Shown in pieces: positions 51,689 to 61,798 of a DNA stretch of 64,000 bases. The position numbers were made by a program, and so were the translations under genes. The notes under the pieces were generated by a model, which was not told where the DNA came from, ran no database searches, and saw nothing but the letters and a program-made list of their open reading frames with translations. Each line of letters starts with the position of its first letter. The first letter of the stretch is position 1. Origin of the DNA: Phascolomyces articulosus (taxonomy: Eukaryota > Mucoromycota > Mucoromycetes > Mucorales > Lichtheimiaceae); the NCBI GenBank assembly GCA_025677815.1, contig JAIXMP010000001.1:1550001-1614000 (forward strand), in the 5' to 3' direction.

Positions 51689-53752
51689 ATGGCGGATAAT
51701 TCTCAATCGAACTTGATCCTTGGTATGAAGCCAAAAACTTTTGCATTGGCTACGGCTGGTGCTGTAGTTGCCGCTTCTTTGGGTTACGCTATTTATTTCG
51801 ATCACAAACGACGCAACGATCCCGAGCTTAGAAAGCAAATGAGTAAGTCCTTCTCTTTCGGATAAACGCGTCAAAAAAATAATGTCTTTTTTTTTATCCT
51901 ATTCATGAAACTATGTATATACAATGTAAAATATTTATATGCAAATGCTCATGTTATGCTTATATAAATCAAATCTTAGAACGCGAACGCAAGAAGGTCA
52001 AGAAAGCTGCAAAGGCAGCCGAGGAAGAAGCCAAGAATGGTAAACTTAAGCTTATTGACCAAGTATTGGCAGCTATTGAAAAAGAACCTTTGCCAGCTAC
52101 ACCTGAAGAAAAGGAAAAATATTTTATGGAACAAGTAGCTGCTGGTGAGCAACTCTGCAATGCAGGTATGTGAAAAAAAAATTATAGAAAAAAAAACAAT
52201 AGAGAGGGAGGGATGTATATCCATATATGCACATGACGAAGGAGAGTGAACTGACGACAATTTATATATGTAATAGGCGAAGCGTATTATAATGATGCTG
52301 TATTGCCATTTTATAAGGCATTGAAGGTTTATCCAGCTCCTCTCGAATTGATCATGATCTATCAAAAGACTGTTCCCGAACCTGTCTTCCAAACTGTTGT
52401 TCAATTGATGGCATTGGAAGTATGTATATTTATGGATAGAGGAAAAGAATAGGCCGAGTTGATTTTTTTATGCGTTAATTTTTCTAACATTGGATCCCTC
52501 TACAACAATGCATTATTAGCAAAACAAGCGTCAAACCCAATTCTATGAACAATTCCCACCTAAAGAAACACACGTTCGACTTGCTGAACTTCCTGCTGGT
52601 GAAACACCTGAAGGCAAGCCTATTGTTCGTCGTGGTTTGGTTGCTAATGAGGAATTGAAGGATGGTCAAGTCATCTTTACTGAAACACCTTTGGTTTCCG
52701 GTCTCCATCCTTCTCTTGAGGTAAAAAAAAAATTGATCACAAAATTATAGAAAAAAAGGGGATTTGGAAAATGAAGAAAAGGATGAGAAAAGAAAATACC
52801 TTGGATCATGGTGATGGTACATTGGGGATGATGCCATTGTACTTACGGGAGCTTGTCATGTTTATATATATAGACCCAATACTGTAATTTCTGTTTAAAG
52901 AAGATTCCCGAAGAAGGAAAGGTAGAATGCACCAACTGTGACAAGGTCGCGTTCTGTAGTACCGAATGTGAAAAAGTTTCCAATGAAAACTATCATCGTT
53001 ACCTCTGTACCAACAACAAGAGCCAGAAGGAAGGTGAAATCAATGCTGACGGTGAAGTAGAATCGACGACTCCTGAAGGAGAAGCTACTCTATCCAAGGA
53101 AACTGTTTTCCTTAATTATACAAATGAAAAGAATGTCAAATATTCTACCATGGTGGGCAAGTTTTTGAGTACCATGGTTGCTGAGGAATTGGAACGTACA
53201 CGTAGTGGCCAACCTTCTGAAACAACTTATAATTCATGGGATCATATTGATCGTTTCCGTTATCTCGATACTTCAGCAAATGAAGATACTACACGTGAAA
53301 TTGGCATGTTGAAGGAAGTATTGGGAAGCAAGGTCCAAGGTATCAATGAATTCTTGACAGATGAAATTTATTTAATGCTCAAGGGCAAGTTGTTGTTCAA
53401 TGCTTATGCTGTGAATATCGGTGAAGATGTGGATGTACCTGTAAGTATATAAGAAATGAGTTCCCTCTATAAAGGTGTCTAAAAGGCTGATAAACTAAGG
53501 AAAGAAACATGCTAACCCCAATTTCAATGATATACTTAGGAATCGAGTGAACATATGCGCAAGACCTCCAGCGATAAGAAGGCTGTAGGTGCTGCTCTTT
53601 ATAAGATTTCCACTTATATTGGTCAATCTGAAGCTGAACCTAATGTCAAGGTGACCTTTGGTGATAACCATGATATTTCTATCGTTGCTTTGAAGGATAT
53701 CTCCAAGGATACAGAATTGCTTGCTTCATACTCTCTGCCTGTTCCTGTTTAG
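51689..53752 (+). CDS. TOM20-like import receptor fused to MYND/split-SET domain (copy B)
   Basis: Six exons with the same phases as copy A: 51689-51842, 51980-52165, 52277-52419, 52520-52720, 52874-53440 and 53540-53752; 487 residues. Exons 1, 3 and 4 have the same lengths as in copy A. The TOM20 part is closer to the canonical form (GYAIYFDHKRRNDPELRKQM, KKVKKAAKAAEEEAKNGKLK, NAGEAYYNDAVLPFYKALKV). The SET-N, MYND and SET-C parts follow; the MYND Cys/His set is complete. NHSC is again replaced by QSEA (about 446-449). The stop is a TAG after LPVPV. Both copies are open, so both probably make protein. The more conserved linker suggests that copy B may keep the ancestral role. Confidence 0.86.
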
Positions 53753-54033
53753 ATTTTTTTACACACAAAAAACACTATTTTAACCTTTAATTCAAACAAA
53801 AATAATAAGAATTTATAATGACCATTCTTATATCAATCAATATTTCCACCCTTTCCTCCCACCCACCAAAGTACACCCCTCTCTCTCTTTCTTGATATTC
53901 CGTTCTTGTATACATTCAAGCTTTTTCACGACCTCCCTTCCAAAACAAAAACAAGAAAAAAAATTATAATCATATACAATCTATATCTTTTTCATGTATT
54001 ATCGAAAAAATAGTATATTGACAAAAAAATTAT

Positions 54034-54221
54034 TTAGAAAGGATAACGTGTCACTTTGGTTATTTTAACCTGCTTACTCAATTTAGATATCACATGTAGT
54101 TGGTTGGTTTGCATGTTCTTTTCTATCCTCAAGTCAATCTCTGTATCAGATGAGCTAAAATTACATATAATATAGTGGTTCATATCCATATCAGGAACGA
54201 ACACTCTTACTATTAATATCA
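54034..54221 (-). other. Possible terminal exon fragment
   Basis: After a TATTAATAG acceptor the minus strand reads RVFVPDMDMNHYIICNFSSS, then DTEIDLRIEKNMQTNQLHVI and SKLSKQVKITKVTRYPF, ending in TAA. Composition is protein-like in an AT-rich setting. No upstream exon could be joined and the family is not recognised. Confidence 0.25.
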
Positions 54222-54320
54222 AAAATCCTTTATACATGTTGCCAAGACGACGAATACTACGCTATCCATAATATAACCGTATATGGGTATGGAAAGGAAG
54301 AGTTAAACATACTGTATATA

Positions 54321-54346
54321 TGATTTTTTTTTTAAAAAAAAAATCA
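54321..54346. repeat. 26-bp perfect palindrome (TGA-T10-A10-TCA)
   Basis: The sequence is its own reverse complement. It could act as a nucleosome-free or termination element, but nothing else supports a role. Confidence 0.9.
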
Positions 54347-55573
54347 ATTTATCATATTCATTGGTTTGTCACAATGCACGATGCACTTTATACCTCTGAT
54401 CGTTTATAACATAAGAATAAAGTAAAGTTTTATTCCTGCAAAGGGTATAAAAATTCAGCCCGTAGTATGACATGACATGATATACTCTCTATTTAACGTC
54501 AAATATGAGGGCATTGAAGTGATAATGTCTTTTCTGTTTTTGCGTCGTCTGGCAGCGACGCCAACCCAAAACACGAATACTTCTTTACAATCAACAAATA
54601 TAAAAGAACAAGAACAGTGATTCACCAGGTCAGAAACCAAAGATTTATTTTTACAAAAACATAGCCTTTATATAAGGTTATGTAGTGGATCAACAAGTAT
54701 GGCATCCAACACTAAATATTCTACGACAATAACTAGATAATTGTAACACTGGTACTAGTTTACATCCATCGTTATGAAATATGAACACCTGTTGGTATCA
54801 TCTTCTTTTGTTTATTGTTATGGTGTCGGTTCATTTCATGATAATATCTGGTCATATATAAAATGCATGATTCATTGTTAATAAATCATAAGAATTATAT
54901 ATTATACAAACTTATGTGCTTTATTACAGCATAAGAAAAATAGACATCTTATAAATGTACATGCGCAATGATGGTGTCCAAACGATTATTACTTACAGCA
55001 TTATCTCTCAGTGATAGCTTCTAGTATATATCTCCCTGGACTATCTCACTACCAATAGCACCATGTTGATTTTCCTCCTGAGTACCTCTCTACCGTCAAA
55101 TTTAACTCATTATTACTATAGCATTCAATCCATCTGCTCTATAAATGTTTTGTAAAGGTAGTAGTGCCTAATAACGGTGATTTATCCTAATAGATGTTCA
55201 TCATACATTTTTTCTATTTTTCTCTACTTCAATTACCTCCCAAATAACTGCGTGCATTGTGCTTGAAATTCAGCTGCCATTCTCTTCAACGCACGCACTC
55301 CAGGTTGATGTAACACAATCTTAACAACTTGAGAATTCATTCGCTGGTTTTATCCAATGGATTTATGGGTTGTTAAGTGGAGTGCTTGCTTACGATGTCT
55401 GATGTACCACAATTTTCATGCATGGACTCAGTTTATATAGTAATTAAGCACGCAACTTCTTTTTTTTCATTGCTGGTTACCTTTTTTTTTCTATCTTATT
55501 AGAATGACTAAATGAAAACAAAGTCCAAACAGCATTGAAATAAATAAATAAAAGAAGCAAGCAAGAATTTCAG

Positions 55574-57868
55574 TATCGTTTCCAAAAAAAAAACCATTCT
55601 TGAACGGCTTATACGGTAATTTCATTTTACCTGCCACTACACGTCAAGATCTAAATATTCCCTGTGGTGTTCTCGCAGGTTCTGCCAAGGACTGGTCTGA
55701 TCGACATGCAACAATACAATGTTACTTTTCTGGGACCTCAATGACCTTGAAAAATGGTAAAATCTTTTACAATGTATTGCTCTCATGTCTGAACACAATC
55801 AAGGAAAATGGTGTTTCAAATGTTCCAACGGAATACGCGTTTCGTCTTGAAACCTGCTATAAGCACATTCTAAACAATGAAATTCAACAATTATATAATG
55901 ACAATCTGTTGATCTTTAAAATGAAGAAAGTCAAGGAACGTGCGATTATTACAGGAGCAGTGCTTTCTCAAAAAGGAGCTGAGAAGGTTGCACAAGAGGT
56001 ACAAACAAGTGATTAAACAAAATACAAGGTTAAAAATTATAGAGTGGCGACTAACCTCCATTTATACCGTCATTATTATAGATTGAAGATCAAAAAAATA
56101 GTGGAAAAGAGCGCCATGATGGTCCTGTAAATATTCTCGATAGTGATTACAACCCAAATCCCAATGAATTTGAATCTATCATGGAGCAAGAAGAGGATGG
56201 ACAGGGTGGAGAGGTAACACTGGCTTTTTTTCTACATCTTCCAATATCACACTTCGTATTTGTGACTAATCAATTGTATTCAGTGCGTGTTGTTGCGTGA
56301 AAGTTACCCTGCAATTGGATCAACGAAATCTACTGACATTGGGCTATCATCTACGAACGAATTGAGTCAAGAGAATTACAATTTAGCACATAGTTTCTAC
56401 CGGTATAAAGCAGCTGTGGTCCAAAATGACAAAGAAGGAATATTAACATTTGAAAGCAATATACACAAAATTCTGTAAGTTTTATGATTTTTTTTCATGT
56501 ACCTTGATTCGATACTATGCTGCGATATTTTATTCCATTATCTCATTTTTCTAGCCTCACTCTTTGTTATAGTGCTTTAACGCATGTCCTACTTTTATAA
56601 CAAACACATGTACATCTCTAGCGTCTAAATACAATGTCCCCCAACCAATCCTATTCATCATCACTTTGGTCTCCAACCAACGAAGATAGACCAAAGGTCA
56701 TATTTCATTACTCCATACTAACACATTCAAGCTTGAAAGCCTGCTTTAAACACTCTGATTTGCTCGTGGTAATCGGCTTGTTCGACCCCAAGGTAAAGTC
56801 AAGGGATATACAGCCAAAAGCCCCAGATGCAAACTGAATACATAGGTAAGCATATTTTAAACAAAACGTATAATTATATCATCGATCAAGCAGCGTATGA
56901 ATATGAGAACAAGGAGTTTATGGATGAGTTGAAAGAAATAAGCAAGGTAAAATAGTTGATAATGTTTTCTGTTCTGACAAAAAGAAAAGAGATTGTCATT
57001 ATCGCCTATATCACCACAAGAACATTCATTAACATTCATTAACGTACAATTATTATAACTATTTTGCAGAGTTTGAAACTGGCTGGTATCAGTTGAAAAG
57101 ACATTGTGAAGGAGCTCCATATCAAGTTGACGAAAAAACAGTTGAGAACATTTGAATATAGATTTATGCGAAGTTTATTGAATATGTACACTACCACATC
57201 ACCCACACCAGTTTAGCTTTTCCTCCTAAAAAGGGGTTTTTCAGCTGATGCCATATAAATTTTATTTATACATAATTTTCACCACAAAGTACCGCAAGGA
57301 AGCGACCACATGGCTATAGGCGCAGGTCAATTCAGTCTTCCTCAATAATAAATATAAATTCTAACCTATTGAATATGTAAATATATGTTTTTTGAGTGAA
57401 ACGAAAAAAAAATTCTGATTCAACTGGATCCACTAACATTTATCATTTCTCGACCTTAGCGTAGAAGAATTCCCTACCAACCTTTACAAAATGTTAAAGA
57501 ACATGATTTGATCCATACTATCATCGATTCCGTTCTTCGCCCCTTGATAAGCTCCAGTAATTTCGGCCTTCGTTGGTAATCATCCATTCCAATATACATG
57601 TTTATGTGCTATAAATAAAGTATTCGATATACAATGCTAATATTTTGAATGAATAGGCCTGAACAAAATGCCAAACAGAACTCAAAGATCTGATGCCATC
57701 TTGTCAAAGTCGAAGGTATGCAGTACTCAACATGCATCGCCTATTATGGTGAATCTAAGGGTGCCGAGACGGATGTCTATGGTCGAGCAGTAGACCTTGT
57801 TCGACTGGAAAGACTGTTTGGACACCAGGAAATTGAACCACGTCCTTTTATTTCAAATGGTTGGTAGA
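55574..57868 (+). pseudogene. Decayed multi-exon gene, unknown family, PD-(D/E)xK-like C-terminal part
   Basis: Exon-like pieces with proper splice sites: 55574-55998 (GLYGNFILPATTRQDLNIPC..., acceptor TTTCAG), 56082-56213 (IEDQKNSGKERHDGPVNILD...), 56284-56474 (CVLLRESYPAIGSTKSTDIG...), about 56636-56791, about 56868-56946 (IIDQAAYEYENKEFMDELKE), about 57070-57180, about 57464-57574 (PYQPLQNVKEHDLIHTIIDS) and about 57659-57868. The last contains DAILSK and YGESKG, which together look like the D...E-x-K core of a PD-(D/E)xK nuclease fold. Damage: an in-frame TGA after SLKLAGIS, a frameshift between RSDAILSK and VEGMQYSTCIAYYGESKG, a frame change before MSPNQSYSS, and a LINE fragment inserted into an exon at 57189. 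I do not recognise the family. Confidence 0.5.
57176..57379 (+). mobile_element. LINE 3'-end fragment with 13-bp target-site duplication
   Basis: A 178-bp insert (57189-57366) matches 14880-15058, including the blocks TTTAGCTTTTCCTCCTAAA, TTTTTCAGCTGATGCCATAT and TACCGCAAGGAAGCGACCA. It is flanked by perfect direct repeats TATTGAATATGTA at 57176-57188 and 57367-57379, whose outer neighbours differ. It is therefore an independent, very short 5'-truncated insertion of the same family, not a segmental copy. It lies within the relic gene at 55.6-57.9 kb and interrupts one of its exons. Confidence 0.88.
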
Positions 57869-58300
57869 TAACAGCACATTTTATTTTTCTTTAAAAAAGA
57901 TTACATTTTAGTTGATGAGTCACTCTTTCTTTTAATGGCGTTACAGTTTAATAGAAACACTCTTTCTTCTCTTTGAATTCCAGTACATAGATAAAATCGT
58001 CACATTTCATATTGAATCTCTCCAGGCTGAAGGAACCTATACTACTTGTGTTCCGCTGGAACATATTTCATTTCCTTTTGTCATTACAGACGTCAAATCA
58101 TCTATATTGATAATATTAGTTCCTTTTATACTACATTCCAGGTTTTTAAATCAATCAATGGAACCACGTATGCCGAATTCTGGAATTTGAATCATATGGA
58201 AACCCTGGACTCACCTGTATATACGGATATTATTGATGAAACAACTTCCAATAGAAGATTAGGTTTTGTCCACTATAGGTGATGATCTAATGCCCCCTCC
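57869..58300 (+). other. Possible 3' remnant of the relic gene
   Basis: Downstream of the PD-(D/E)xK-like exon, LQAEGTYTTCVPLEHISFPF and VITDVKSS appear in one frame at about 58020-58100, followed by stops. This could be the tail of the same decayed gene. Confidence 0.25.
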
Positions 58301-61300
58301 TGAAAATAATCTTCGTAGGACACCTCAAAACGAATATATATATATATATATATCCAACAATGTAGTATAGTATTACCCGTAACACCTTTCGATGAATATT
58401 AATAGTATGAATGACATTATTAAGAACATTTCTATGAAGTGTACAATTAATTAACTATAAAATATCAACCCCTCGTAAGCAAAAACATATAAAACGCTAT
58501 CATATTAAGTTGGATGCAAAGGCTTTGTAGTGTTTTTCTAATCGTACAGGATATCATATCTGATTTGGAGAAATAAGCGAACGCAGTTTGTTCATTCACA
58601 AATTTAGGAAAATCCATGGCTTAATTCTTTGGCTTATTTTTTTTTGAGCTTTCAAGGATGATTTTATTCTCATTTCTGTACCTCTTTCTTTCTTTGATTA
58701 TGAACTACTGGTAAATAATGACATCTGTATAATATATCGAACAACTTGTAGATAACTCAGGTAACAGACGTACCACTTGACGATCTCACCAAGGAAACAT
58801 GAATATTTTGCCTTCTTGATTTTGAACAGTAAAACAAGATAATACCATTAATAATATTAGCTGCTGCTATAAATATTTAATAAACATACTACCATAATAA
58901 ACGTCATGGATACCTAACATGTAGCTTGTATACTATATAGGTTTTATGGTCCCTCAACAGGTGTGTAATTATAAGGAATCTATTTTTCGTGCCAGTAGTT
59001 ACTAATAAATATAACATGTACCTAATGAGCAAGAGTTAAATCATCCATCTAAATATCAAAAGGTCAGGTATAATGCTTCATAGTAGTAGATGAACAATAA
59101 GTATCAGAAAGTTCTGTGTTTTGGATTTTTTTTATAATTGTCCTGTGACAATTATTATTTGTTTATATCTCATGGGGGGAATAACCCTGTTTTATTCAGT
59201 TGTTTACTTTCGTAACGATGGTAAACATGGAAGGAGAAGTAAATGTTATTTATCTTACTTATTATATACATATGGCATTGTTCAAAATACAGTACAAATA
59301 ACACATTGTTGCGGATCGCCACTTGCTTGAATATGTAATTAATAATAATAGGAGGAAAAATGCTTCAAGTCTATTTACACCGGACGATGAATTTGATGTT
59401 TTTAAGTCAAAGCACGGCACGTACATTATTAATATGAATGCCGTTTTATTTTGTTTATCAAACATTTATAACCCCTAAAGTAATCTATGATAATAATTAT
59501 CAACTTTTATTTACTAACAAGTCAGTGTTGGCTAATCTTTGACGAGTTAACAACCTATTATTATTAATACTCCTCCTTAACAAATGTAATATATTTTTGT
59601 TTATATTTACATAGTGACACAACATAATATAACGTACATTTAATTCCGTTCAACAATAACAGGATTTCCTATTATACAATTGAAGATGATTACAACTGTT
59701 CGTCTGTAGTCAATGTATCTGATGAATAAGCATCATGGTCATATTCTGAATAATAAGATGCAAAACATAAATGCAAAACAACATGTATAAAGATGATAAT
59801 GAACATAATAGATTGTGGCTAAACAATAAAGTATCACAATGGTGCACAAGACATCGTCCAAGCGACAATAACAAATAATATATAAATTTTTCATTTATTG
59901 CTTACTTGGGTAGGAGCCAAATGTACACAAAATGAAAATCCATAAAATTATAATGAGAATATTAATATATCATCATCTTCTTCTTCATTGTGATGAACTC
60001 CTTTGTGTAAATATTTAATACCTTCTTACTCATATTATGTGACTTGGAAAGTTGTTATAATTATTATTGATATTTATTTATTTATTAATTTCAGTATTAG
60101 TTATTAACTAATAATGGGTGGGATGCAAATACAATCCAATCATAGAAATGTGTATTATGTGATAATAAAAAAAAAGGATCCATTGACCCTTGGATTATAT
60201 CTGCAATTCATCATCACGTTTTTATTGTTTAGCCAATAGCTCATGTAGTTTGCCGATCTCTCTCTCGCTCTCTCTCTCTTCCATGATTAAATAACATGAA
60301 AAAAGAAAACGTCAGTGCAGCATCCATTCATGATTAGAATGATGAGCATTGACCCCAAAAAAAAAAAGAAATATATCTTAACTTAACGACAAGTCAAAGG
60401 TAAAGCACTATTTATTCAATCGTGTTAATTAATGCATGCATGGACATTCAACCATATGTTTTTTTATACAACAACTTTTTAAACAAACATGGTGGTGGTT
60501 GGTGCGAGAGGCAGATAGATCACCTGATTAACTAAACCTCCTTTTCATAAAAAAAAAAACTCCTCCATGATGGATTCCACACGATAACTCTACTTTCTCC
60601 CCCAAAACTTGTTGGTAATGAATCGTTCCATTATTATTATACTTTGAAAATCGGAAGGATGAGAATGGGTGCACAGAAGATGAGCCATTAGAATACATGT
60701 GTCACGTTAAAAAACATCTGAAAACTAAAATCAGGTTCTTGTCCGCGCACAGCACGTTTATGAAGAAGATGCCTGTGTGGCGAAATATAATAATAACAGC
60801 AAACGAAGCACTTAACATTATATTTATTGAATGCATATAAAATTGTATAGGTTGGGTTGTTGCGGTGATTAGAAATATGACTTGTCTTCCCCCTTAAAAA
60901 CCAATCATTTCTAATCCGTCAATAACACATATAGAAAAAAGTGATTCGATTGCTGAACGTGTGGGGGATTATTATATAACATAACATTGTTTTCATCTTC
61001 TTTTTTTCTTAATAAGTTTAATACAACGACATCATTTCAATATATTAACATCTTTGATGGTTGAATATCGTACTTCACTTATCAATAAATAAGTAAATAT
61101 TAAGCATAAAACAGGTGCATTTTCTTACATAGGAGGAAAAGACACACTTTTTTTTTCCACAGCGGAAACTCCGGACCGATAAAGGAACACAAGGTCGGGG
61201 GACCGGTTAGCAGTTTTTATCGTCATTGAAGAGAAGAGGGGCTGGATTATCCCTGTGATCTTTCTAACTATCACCTTTTTTTCATACCCTTTTTTTCGTT

Positions 61301-61685
61301 CACTTTTTTGATTTATATCATTATCATATTAAATAGAATTAATCAAATGAAAAAAGAATAAAGAAGCATATATGAATTTATATTCAATGCAGATTTTATA
61401 TATAATTATAATAAAAAGAAGAATGAAATAAGTAAATCGGAACCAAGCAATGCATCTGTGTAACAATCCCGATCCAACTTTTGTAATACGCGCAAAAAAA
61501 AAGTTGTAATACTTCAGCTTGTGGTTCTCGGCTTGTCGTCCGTCTTTTTTTTTCTTTTCTTTTTGCTTTTTTGTTATTATTTTTCATTTCTTTATAACTT
61601 ATTTATTATATATCATTATTAAACGTTAAGGCACATCTTTTATACAAGAGGCCTGTATATATATACATCCATACATCCATACAAA

Positions 61686-61688
<3 letters not shown>

Positions 61689-61720
<32 letters not shown>
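61689..61720. repeat. (AT)16 microsatellite
   Basis: Sixteen AT units about 80 bp upstream of the kinesin start codon. Confidence 0.95.
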
Positions 61721-61725
<5 letters not shown>

Positions 61726-61750
61726 CATATAAAATATAATATAGACTTAT

Positions 61751-61753
<3 letters not shown>

Positions 61754-61786
<33 letters not shown>
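61754..61786. repeat. AT microsatellite, 33 nt
   Basis: A second AT tract that ends 13 bp before the kinesin ATG, so it lies in the leader or core promoter. Confidence 0.95.
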
Positions 61787-61790
<4 letters not shown>

Positions 61791-61798
61791 CACGACCC

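Larger units (their letters stand above)
53753..55573. other. Intergenic, with T10A10 palindrome
   Basis: The first 100 bp resembles the 3' flank of copy A. A perfect 26-bp palindrome lies at 54321-54346. A possible terminal exon on the minus strand is listed separately. Otherwise no gene is seen. Confidence 0.5.
58301..61798. other. Long intergenic region upstream of kinesin, with AT microsatellites
   Basis: 3.5 kb without a supportable gene. It contains a short (AT)n at about 58338-58353, a CT-rich stretch near 60256-60282, and two long AT tracts (61689-61720 and 61754-61786) just upstream of the kinesin start. Confidence 0.5.
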
